Shown here: positions 1-6,278 of the stretch, piece after piece
How the letters are laid out: each line of letters starts with the position of its first letter
Numbering within the stretch: the stretch's first letter is position 1
Notes under the pieces: generated by a model
Seen by the model: only the letters and a program-made list of their open reading frames with translations
What the model was told of the DNA's origin: nothing
Database searches by the model: none
NCBI GenBank assembly: GCA_034437075.1
Contig: DAOTVD010000254.1
Location: forward strand, 1 to 15,124
Source: DAOTVD01 sp034437075
GTDB taxonomy: Bacteria; Chloroflexota; Anaerolineae; Aggregatilineales; J027
Direction of reading: 5' to 3'
Length of the DNA stretch: 15,124 nucleotides
Translations under genes and position numbers: made by a program

Positions 1-254
1 TCCATGTGGCCCAAAATCAAGATCGGTTTGCCTGGTGCCGAAGCATTGAAGCGACATTCGACCGCATTGACCACCACCGAAAACGGATGCTCGGTCACAG
101 ACGCACCGTGCTGCTCGGCCCATTCCGCGATCCAACTGCCGAACTCATCGACATAGTCTTTTTCGTACGTGGGCGTCTCGGCTTCCACCAAAGTCTGCAA
201 TCGCCAGACCATCGGGCCAAGTTGTGCCTGAAAATGAGATAAGAATTGTTGCAT
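1..254 (-). CDS. M20 family metallopeptidase, N-terminal part (cut by window edge)
   Basis: Reading the minus strand from ATG at 254 gives an open frame of 84 codons running off the left edge. The protein starts MQQFLSHFQAQLGPMVWRL, continues with an ETPTYEKDYVDEFG stretch, and reaches ILILGHMD at the edge. In M20 peptidases (carboxypeptidase G2 / ArgE / DapE type) this early Ser/Thr-rich motif is followed by GHxDTV, whose His binds the first catalytic zinc. The visible GHMD fits that motif, and the glutamate-carboxypeptidase-like branch is the best match. A purine-rich ribosome site (AGAAGGTAGG) lies just upstream at about 257-266. The gene is divergent from the MaoC-type hydratase, with a 128-bp AT-rich gap between them. 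Family assignment is fairly sure. The substrate cannot be told because most of the catalytic domain lies outside the window. Confidence 0.8.
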   Translation of the reverse strand, partial: MQQFLSHFQAQLGPMVWRLQTLVEAETPTYEKDYVDEFGSWIAEWAEQHGASVTEHPFSVVVNAVECRFNASAPGKPILILGHM

Positions 255-382
255 GACCTACCTTCTAAGAATAATTTATCTACCATAGCAAAAAGTAAGG
301 TTATGATTCAATTGTTTTTTGCGCGGATTGTCTGTTAAAGTGGACGAGTTCGTGAATTAAAAGAGATCAACAGGGATATTCT

Positions 383-859
383 ATGGCTGATATGCGCGCG
401 ATGAATGGCATGTTTTTTGAAGAATTTGAAGTCGATATGACGCTGCAAACCGATGGGCGCACTATCACTGAGGCAGACATTGTGAATTTCGCGGGGCTCT
501 CGGGCGATTTTAACCCCTTGCATACCAACGCGGTGCACGCTGCTGGGACGATGTTCGGCGCGCGGGTAGCGCATGGCGCGCTCGTTTTTGCGATTGCCAC
601 TGGGCTTGCCTACCGCACGCGCATTATGGAAGGCACCGGCATTGCATTCCGCAGCATTGACGAATGGAAATTCAGCGCGCCGGTCTTCATCGGGGATACG
701 GTCTATTGTGACCTGCGCGTTAGCGAACTGAAACCGGCACCTCGTTTGGGCGGGGGATTGGTCACGTTGGAGGTTAAAGTTATCAACCAAGATGGCAAAA
801 CCGTGCAAAAAGGCGCGCTGACGCTCATCATGGCCAGCCAGACAGGCGCAGAAGCATAA
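383..859 (+). CDS. MaoC-type (R)-specific enoyl-CoA hydratase
   Basis: This 158-residue protein is a single hot-dog-fold domain of the MaoC / PhaJ type. These enzymes add water to trans-2-enoyl-CoA to give (R)-3-hydroxyacyl-CoA, in fatty-acid, polyketide or polyhydroxyalkanoate metabolism. The signature segment ITEADIVNFAGLSGDFNPLH is present. Asp42 and His47 are the expected catalytic pair, with the five-residue spacing seen in PhaJ, followed by the usual FG-x-R-V/I-AHG segment around residues 58-66. The length is normal for a single-domain hydratase. The start at 383 is supported by AGGGA at 372-376. Further in-frame Met codons at residues 4, 7 and 10 make the exact start slightly uncertain. 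Neighbours do not reveal the pathway, since the next gene has its own promoter. A dehydratase acting on another acyl-CoA is the main alternative. Confidence 0.88.
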   Translation: MADMRAMNGMFFEEFEVDMTLQTDGRTITEADIVNFAGLSGDFNPLHTNAVHAAGTMFGARVAHGALVFAIATGLAYRTRIMEGTGIAFRSIDEWKFSAPVFIGDTVYCDLRVSELKPAPRLGGGLVTLEVKVINQDGKTVQKGALTLIMASQTGAEA

Positions 860-866
860 CCAGTCT

Positions 867-895
867 CTGACCGAATTCTAACCTCGGTGTATAAT
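867..895 (+). promoter_or_regulatory. Sigma-70-like promoter of the penicillin-binding protein gene
   Basis: A perfect TATAAT at 890-895 is preceded by CTGACC at 867-872 (4 of 6 matches to TTGACA) with a 17-bp spacer. Transcription would begin near 902, leaving a leader of about 30 nt before the ATG at 931. It starts only 8 bp after the hydratase stop codon, so the PBP gene need not depend on read-through. Confidence 0.72.
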
Positions 896-930
896 GTAGA
901 CCAGAAGCATGGTATAGCGGGGGACTAGTG

Positions 931-3900
931 ATGTCCGAGACGCCAGAACAACAACAGGGAAACGGTGGCTGGCAAGCGCCCAACCAACTCGCCGCGCGTC
1001 GTGTGCGCGGGGTATGGTATCACCCCGAAAATGGGCTTAGCCAGGCCGCGCTCGCTGAACGGCAAACCGAGCAACCAGCATCCGACACCGACGAAGGCAT
1101 CCAGATTGGCCCGGAACCTATCGCCCAGGGTGCCTGGTACCGCCCTAGCCATGGTGACGAAGCCCCACAAGCTGGCCTGTTCGATCAGATTGTAGAAAAC
1201 GTACAACAAGGTGGCATTTTTGACCCCGCGCGTGGCGATGTGTTGCGCGGCGCAGAAGACCTCGGCCAATTTGACGCGGCCCGAAGTGGCGCCTTGCAAG
1301 GCCTTCAGCCCGATTTAGGCCAATTCGACGACAGCCGCAGCGGAAAATTAGCGGGCATCGGCGCCGACGCAGAAATCGCAGAAGCACCATCAACTTACGA
1401 CGATAGCCGTGAAGGTGAATTGCCCGGCATCGGCGCCGCCGCAGAAATCGAAGAAACACCATCAACTTACGACGACAGCCGTGAAGGTGAATTGTCCGGC
1501 ATCGGCGCCGAGGCAGAAATCGAAGAAACACCATCAACTTACGACGACAGCCGTGAAGATGAATTGCCCGGCCTCGGCGCCGCCGCAGAAATCGAAGAAA
1601 CGCCAGCCGAGGATCAAGCCGCTGGCGATGTCGAAATGGCCCAAGCAGAACAACCGATTGAGGCGACCCAAGCGCCCAGCGAAACCGGAGCGCAGCCCGT
1701 TGAGGGCCGCATGGTTCAAAAACTCAAACCGGAATTCCAGCGCGCCCAGGACCGTGTGGGCGAACTGCGCGAACAGTACAACGCCGGGCAGATCAGCCGC
1801 GACCAGTTACAGCAAGAACTATACGGCGCCATGATCCAGGACGGGAATCGCTATTGGATACCTGGCATCGAATCCGGCACCTGGTATAGCTCGGATGGCG
1901 GGGCCTGGGTGGCCGCCGAACCGCCGAAAGTCGAAGTGTTTGAAGAAAGCGCCGTACCGACCGAGACGCAAATGCAAGATGTTCAAGGCGGCACGCCAAT
2001 CTATGAAGAGCAAGAAGCAGGCGCAACAAATTATGAAGACACCCCCCTGCCCCAAAAAGTGCCGGTCGAAGACCCCGAAGCAACGCTAGTTAACCAAACG
2101 GCTTATCGGCTAGAAGACCATACGTCGTATGCCGCGCCGACGCAGCCGGGCATGCAGATGCAAAGCGAGGGCGGCTATAACCTAGAGGATACCGTTCCGC
2201 ACGATCCCTCGGCCATGCAACAAGATGCTTACGCGCAGGTTGAGGCGCCCTATGTGGCAGAAACCGAAGGCGAATATCAACCCGCTGAACAGGATGGTTT
2301 CGAGCAAAAGCCCTATGCCCCGCGTATGGATGGTGTTCAGCCAGATTATAGCGCCGCGTTCGATGGGCATTGGGATCGCGCAGCATTGCAAAAATGGGGC
2401 CTGCGCGCGGTCATTTTCGGCGGCGTGGGCGGGCTGTTTTTGGCGTTGCTGGTCGTGCTAGGGATGCTCGGCTTCTATTTGTCGGTCATCAACCAGTATT
2501 CGGATGAGATCGACCAGATCGGCGACCGGGCAGCGGCTTTCGAGACGACCATCATCTACGATGCCGAAGGCAATGAACTTGCGGTGTATAACGATCCGCA
2601 AGGCGGCCAGCGTGTTTCGGTGTCGCTAGAGGAAATCTCGCCCTTTCTCATCCATGCGACTGTTTCCACAGAAGACGAAACCTTCTACGAGAATCCCGGC
2701 TTTAGCATTTACGGCATCATTCGCGCCATCGTGCGCAACCTAGAAACCGGAGGCCAAGGCGGCGGCGCGAGTACCATCACCCAACAGTTGACCCGCGCGC
2801 TGGTGCTAGAAGCTGACCTGGCCGCCCAGCGCACTAGCAACCGCAAAATTCAGGAGATTATCGTCGCGGCGGAAATTGCGCGGCGCTACAGCAAGAACGA
2901 AATCCTGGAATTTTATCTGAACGAAATCTACTATGGTAATCTGGCATATGGTGCCGAAGCCGCTGCGCAAACCTATTTCGATGTTTCGGCTTCCGAATTG
3001 AACATTGGGCAAGCCGCTTTATTGGCCGGTTTGCCGCAAGCCCCCGCGCTGTGGGACCCCGTGCAGAATCGGAGCGCGGCGATTGCGCGTATGGACGAGG
3101 TCTTGCGCCTGATGACCGAAGCCAATGGCGATGGCTGCATCCAGATGCAACATGCGGGCTACGACCAACAGCCCTTCTGCGTGACCGAAGCCGAACTGAA
3201 TGACGAATATAGCCTGGACATTGCGCTGGTGCAGGCTGCCACGTTTGAAGCACCCGAATTCGACATCACCTATCCGCATTTTGTGAACTACGTCTACCAA
3301 CGCCTGGAAGATAGCTACGATCCGCAGACAATCTATGGCTCGGGCTTCCGGGTGTATACGACGATTGTGCCGAGCGTGCAAGAAGCCGCCCAGCAAGCGG
3401 TCGTCAACGAAATTCCGATCACCCCAGGGGCCAATAATGGGGCAGTCGTGGCGATTCGCCCCTCGGACGGGGCGATTATCGCCATGGTGGGTAGCGCGGA
3501 CTTTGACAACGAAGAAATTGACGGCCAGGTTAATGTGGCGCTCACGCCTCAGCAGCCTGGGTCTAGCATTAAACCGTTGGTTTATTTAACGTCGTTCGAA
3601 GGCTTTGCCGAAAATGGCGAAAATGTTCATCACTATCCTGGCACCATCATTTGGGATGTGCCGACCTGTTATAACGGCTATTGCCCCACGAACTTTAGCC
3701 TGCGCACCAACGGCCCCGTGACCGCACGCTTCGCGCTGGGGCAATCTCTCAACATCCCAGCGGTGAAAGAACTCGCGTTCGTGCGGCCCGACCGCTTCGC
3801 GAGTATGCTCGACCGTTTAGGGGTACGCCAACCAGACATTGGCCCAGTAGAGGCGGGGTTACCGGCTGCGCTAGGCGCGACAGAAGTCTATTTGTTTGAC

Positions 3901-5211
3901 ATGGTGCAAGCCTACGCGACATTGGCCAATGGTGGCGTCCGCCAACAGCCCTTTTCCATCCGGCGTATCGAAAACGTGGATGGTGATCTGGTGTTCGAAG
4001 CGCCAGAGAATCCAGAAGGCGCGCAGATCGTCCGCCCCGAACATGCTTACATGGTCACGGATATTCTATCTGATCTGGAAGTGCGGCTATCCAATAACTT
4101 GACCATCCCCGGGCGCAGCACTGCCGCCAAGACCGGCACCACCAACGACAATCGCGATGTTTGGACGCTGGGCTATACGCCCGAAATGGCCGTCGGCGTG
4201 TGGGTGGGGCGCACGGATAACCAACCGATGGGCTCGGGTGTGCTAGGCTCGAATACTGCCGCCCCTATTTGGAATACGACAATGCAAGCCGCGCTGGCGG
4301 GCGTCCCGGCGCAAGATTTCGTGCGGCCTGGCGGTATTGTGGATGTGCAAGTGTGCTCATACACGGGCGCGGCCTACAGCGAAGCCACCTGCCCGAACGG
4401 CCAACCCGTTAACGAAATCGCATTCACCGGGCAATCTGTGCCTTCTGCCGATGCTGGCTTTGTGACGACCGTCGAAGTCGATGCCTTTACAGGCTTGTTG
4501 CCTAACTCCAATTGCCCGGATAGCACGCGCCTGGCCACGTTTGTTGACCTGGACGACCTGACCGCTGTCGAATGGATCAACAGCAGCCAACCCGGCCAAG
4601 AATGGGCCGACGCGCGCGGCATCGAAACGCCCGTATCGCCACCGCCCACCCAAAACGCGAGTGGCCCCTGCCCCACGGTGGTCATCTCCCAACCGACATC
4701 GGGCCAATCGGTAGGCGGGCTTATCGAAATCCGAGGTACGGTGAGCGTACCGAACTTTGAAAGCTACCAGTTCCTGCTGGCCAATGCAGATGTCAATCCG
4801 GAAGAATTCGCCCCGCAGGGTCAGCTTTACACCACACCCGCGCAGGGCGAGAATAGCTTCTTGGGGAGTGTTGAAGTGACCGGCTTACAGCCCGGGAATT
4901 ACATCTTGCGTTTGTTGGCACGCGGCACGCAAGGCGGCGAAGCGACCAACGATGTGCCGATTGTCGTCCAAGCCGCCGAACAACCCGCTACGCCGACTAA
5001 TCCGATCACGCCCGCTGGCATCCCCACCAGCACGCCCGCGCCGACCTTCACGCCAGCCCCCCAACCTGACGCGGGCACAGAAGCCGTCCCCCCACCCACT
5101 GAAGGCGAAGCTCTTCCACCCACGACTGCCCCCCAACCTGCTGAACCAGAATCTGGCCAAGGCGGCGGTGATGACCCATTCCAGGCCGTGCCGCCTACGC
5201 AATCGCCCTAA
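931..5211 (+). CDS. Class A penicillin-binding protein (GT51 transglycosylase + transpeptidase) with long repeat-bearing cytosolic arm
   Basis: This 1426-residue bifunctional peptidoglycan synthase polymerises lipid II and cross-links stem peptides outside the membrane. A membrane helix lies at about residues 493-517. The GT51 domain follows, with catalytic Glu581 in EDETFY, GGASTITQQLTR at 611-622 and a downstream EFYLNEIYYG segment. The transpeptidase has Ser878-x-x-Lys881 (PGSSIKP), SLN at 939-941 and KTG at 1067-1069, so both activities look intact. An Ig-like C-terminal domain and a Pro/Thr-rich tail end the protein. The N-terminal ~490 residues are unusual: acidic, with six [FY]D-x-[AS]-R repeats (from residues 97, 114, 132, 156, 180, 204) and a small DGNRYW...GTWYSSDGGAW module near 303-328. 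PBP1A relatives normally have only a short cytosolic tail. ATG 931 is preferred over the adjacent GTG 928 because it sits 7 nt after GGGGG. Confidence 0.95.
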   Translation: MSETPEQQQGNGGWQAPNQLAARRVRGVWYHPENGLSQAALAERQTEQPASDTDEGIQIGPEPIAQGAWYRPSHGDEAPQAGLFDQIVENVQQGGIFDPARGDVLRGAEDLGQFDAARSGALQGLQPDLGQFDDSRSGKLAGIGADAEIAEAPSTYDDSREGELPGIGAAAEIEETPSTYDDSREGELSGIGAEAEIEETPSTYDDSREDELPGLGAAAEIEETPAEDQAAGDVEMAQAEQPIEATQAPSETGAQPVEGRMVQKLKPEFQRAQDRVGELREQYNAGQISRDQLQQELYGAMIQDGNRYWIPGIESGTWYSSDGGAWVAAEPPKVEVFEESAVPTETQMQDVQGGTPIYEEQEAGATNYEDTPLPQKVPVEDPEATLVNQTAYRLEDHTSYAAPTQPGMQMQSEGGYNLEDTVPHDPSAMQQDAYAQVEAPYVAETEGEYQPAEQDGFEQKPYAPRMDGVQPDYSAAFDGHWDRAALQKWGLRAVIFGGVGGLFLALLVVLGMLGFYLSVINQYSDEIDQIGDRAAAFETTIIYDAEGNELAVYNDPQGGQRVSVSLEEISPFLIHATVSTEDETFYENPGFSIYGIIRAIVRNLETGGQGGGASTITQQLTRALVLEADLAAQRTSNRKIQEIIVAAEIARRYSKNEILEFYLNEIYYGNLAYGAEAAAQTYFDVSASELNIGQAALLAGLPQAPALWDPVQNRSAAIARMDEVLRLMTEANGDGCIQMQHAGYDQQPFCVTEAELNDEYSLDIALVQAATFEAPEFDITYPHFVNYVYQRLEDSYDPQTIYGSGFRVYTTIVPSVQEAAQQAVVNEIPITPGANNGAVVAIRPSDGAIIAMVGSADFDNEEIDGQVNVALTPQQPGSSIKPLVYLTSFEGFAENGENVHHYPGTIIWDVPTCYNGYCPTNFSLRTNGPVTARFALGQSLNIPAVKELAFVRPDRFASMLDRLGVRQPDIGPVEAGLPAALGATEVYLFDMVQAYATLANGGVRQQPFSIRRIENVDGDLVFEAPENPEGAQIVRPEHAYMVTDILSDLEVRLSNNLTIPGRSTAAKTGTTNDNRDVWTLGYTPEMAVGVWVGRTDNQPMGSGVLGSNTAAPIWNTTMQAALAGVPAQDFVRPGGIVDVQVCSYTGAAYSEATCPNGQPVNEIAFTGQSVPSADAGFVTTVEVDAFTGLLPNSNCPDSTRLATFVDLDDLTAVEWINSSQPGQEWADARGIETPVSPPPTQNASGPCPTVVISQPTSGQSVGGLIEIRGTVSVPNFESYQFLLANADVNPEEFAPQGQLYTTPAQGENSFLGSVEVTGLQPGNYILRLLARGTQGGEATNDVPIVVQAAEQPATPTNPITPAGIPTSTPAPTFTPAPQPDAGTEAVPPPTEGEALPPTTAPQPAEPESGQGGGDDPFQAVPPTQSP
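1327..1605 (+). repeat. 72-bp in-frame tandem repeat, about 3.9 units
   Basis: Units begin at 1327, 1399, 1471 and 1543, exactly 72 bp apart, each encoding 24 residues around the core YDDSREGELPGI followed by GAxAEIEETPST. Units 2-4 are nearly identical at the DNA level, while unit 1 is more diverged (FDDSRSGKLAGI). Two older, shorter relatives of the core lie upstream (FDPARG from 1219, FDAARS from 1270). The frame is kept throughout, so copy-number change by slippage or recombination would lengthen or shorten the PBP arm without breaking the enzyme. Confidence 0.93.
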
Positions 5212-5230
5212 ATCAAACCAGCAACCATAC

Positions 5231-5263
5231 AGGCACATCAGACAATCTGATGTGCCTTTTTTT
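5231..5263 (+). terminator. Rho-independent terminator of the PBP gene
   Basis: A perfect 12-bp stem (AGGCACATCAGA at 5231-5242 with TCTGATGTGCCT at 5246-5257) closes a CAA loop and is followed by six further T residues. It begins 20 bp after the PBP stop codon. The stem is flanked by T only on the plus-strand side, so it acts for plus-strand transcription. Confidence 0.93.
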
Positions 5264-5290
5264 GTTTGCCCCCGCGCCCCACGGTATAAT
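5262..5290 (+). promoter_or_regulatory. Promoter for the 5351 gene, abutting the PBP terminator
   Basis: TATAAT at 5285-5290 lies 17 bp after TTGTTT at 5262-5267. The -35 element overlaps the last T residues of the terminator tract, so termination of one unit and initiation of the next are packed into about 60 bp. The predicted start is near 5297, giving a leader of about 54 nt. Confidence 0.65.
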
Positions 5291-5350
5291 GTGTGTAGGT
5301 TAGTTTTTCGTTTGTATGTTGACATGCTTCACACTATTTAGGGATGATTG

Positions 5351-5728
5351 ATGACCATCACGGATTATGATGCACGCCAACTGATGATGATCGTGGCCCA
5401 TGCGGCCCGGCATCTACACGCGACGGTGCGCAACTGTTCTACAGCCCTGCTGGACACCCATGGAAAAGGCCATATTTTGTTCAGCAACAGCGCGTTAAGC
5501 CACATGAACGGCGATAGCCTGTTGCAGGCTGCCCAACACTATGCGCATTTGGGCTGCGAGACACCGCCGTGTTTACATACCCAAGACCCAGAGGCCGACA
5601 CGCGCGCTTATTTCATCGTGCTGAATGGGCGGCATGTTTTCGTGATTGTCGGACGCCCAACGGATGAACTACGGGTGCAGGCGTTTCACGAGCGGCTCAC
5701 AAAACTCTTGCCGAGCAGTGTCGGCTAG
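5351..5728 (+). CDS. Small soluble protein of unknown function
   Basis: I do not recognise this 125-residue protein. It begins MTITDYDARQLMMIVAHAAR and has no signal peptide or membrane segment. The predicted order is an N-terminal helix, a strand-rich centre (ALLDTHGKGHILFSNSAL, then AYFIVLNGRHVFVIVG), and a C-terminal helix (VQAFHERLTKLL). This alpha/beta alternation recalls small Roadblock-like or GAF-like sensor folds, but that is a guess from layout only. It is rich in His, with Cys near residues 29, 74 and 79 including an ETPPC segment. ATG 5351 is preferred over the adjoining TTG 5348 because AGGGA at 5340-5344 is 6 nt upstream. It has its own promoter after the PBP terminator and lies 68 bp before the DCC-type gene, so the two may be co-transcribed. 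Confidence 0.72.
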   Translation: MTITDYDARQLMMIVAHAARHLHATVRNCSTALLDTHGKGHILFSNSALSHMNGDSLLQAAQHYAHLGCETPPCLHTQDPEADTRAYFIVLNGRHVFVIVGRPTDELRVQAFHERLTKLLPSSVG

Positions 5729-5796
5729 CGGGCGTAGCCCTGCGAAACTGTTAAGATCGCACTAGACAAGACAACTTCGCAGCAAGAAAGGCTCGC

Positions 5797-6201
5797 ATGC
5801 AAGCCGTAATGCTTTATGATGGACTCTGTATTTTGTGTACCCAAACCCAAAACGCCGTGCGCTATTTGGATTGGCTCAACCGGGTGGAGCGTATCGACGC
5901 CTGGGATCATGAAACTGTGCAAGAGCGATTTCCCGAAGTGGTAGGTGGCAACCTGCTCGGCGAGATTTACGTGCGCACTCGCGCCAACGAATGGAAAGTT
6001 GGTTTTTTCGGTATGCGCTACATCGCTGGGCAATTGCCGCTACTGTGGCCTATTGTGCCGATTATGTATCTACCGGGTATGAACCGCCTTGGCCCAGCCA
6101 TTTATCGCTGGATTGCCAAACGCCGCTACGCCATCAACACTTTCTTTGGCAATGATTGCGCCGACGGGACGTGCAAAATCCCGACGCAACAGCGCGCTTG
6201 A
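5797..6201 (+). CDS. DUF393 / DCC-family thiol-disulfide oxidoreductase-like protein
   Basis: This 134-residue protein starts MQAVMLYDGLCILCTQ, matching the YDGxCxxC signature (Cys11, Cys14) of the DUF393 family, often called DCC after its Asp-Cys-Cys motif. Members have a thioredoxin-like appearance and are annotated as putative thiol-disulfide oxidoreductases, but their substrates are largely unknown. Later features typical of the family are a YVRT-type strand followed by a LPLLWPIVPIMYLPG hydrophobic stretch (about residues 82-96) and a terminal YRWIAKRRY segment. A second Cys pair, Cys121 and Cys126 in DCADGTC, near the end could serve as a second redox site. The start is backed by AAAGG 5 nt upstream. 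The gene converges on the minus-strand metallopeptidase. Confidence 0.87.
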   Translation: MQAVMLYDGLCILCTQTQNAVRYLDWLNRVERIDAWDHETVQERFPEVVGGNLLGEIYVRTRANEWKVGFFGMRYIAGQLPLLWPIVPIMYLPGMNRLGPAIYRWIAKRRYAINTFFGNDCADGTCKIPTQQRA

Positions 6202-6205
6202 CGAT

Positions 6206-6236
6206 AAAAAAACGGCGAGCTTTTCCGCTCGCCGTT
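6206..6236 (-). terminator. Terminator of the kinase-HAD-metallopeptidase operon (may also stop the DCC gene)
   Basis: A perfect 10-bp stem (AACGGCGAGC at 6211-6220 with GCTCGCCGTT at 6227-6236) encloses a 6-nt loop. Read on the minus strand it is followed by a run of T (seven A residues at 6206-6212 on the plus strand), the normal form for minus-strand termination 40 bp after the metallopeptidase stop. It sits between convergent genes, but on the plus strand the stem is followed by CCAACA, so plus-strand termination would be weaker. Confidence 0.85.
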
Positions 6237-6278
6237 CCAACAGCTTAAAACGAAGAATTTAAGCCTCCGTTTTGGCCA

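Noticed and set aside
255..382. Promoter elements in the gap between the M20 and MaoC genes
   Set aside because: The gap is AT-rich and must hold start sites, but no -35/-10 pair with good spacing stood out on either strand.
335..808. Minus-strand frame opposite the MaoC hydratase
   Set aside because: The plus frame has the catalytic Asp/His motif and a ribosome site; the opposite frame has no recognisable feature.
1145..1537. Open minus-strand frame with Arg-rich repeats opposite the PBP arm
   Set aside because: Its repeats are the mirror of the 72-bp coding repeats, and the plus-strand frame is the one with real domains. It is a shadow.
1327..1605. Regular repeats considered as a CRISPR array
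   Set aside because: There are no unique spacers; the whole 72-bp unit repeats and remains in the PBP reading frame.
5319..5340. TTGACA at 5319-5324 as a second promoter for the 5351 gene
   Set aside because: No -10 box lies at a usable distance (TATTTA is only 10 bp away), and the upstream TTGTTT/TATAAT pair is better.
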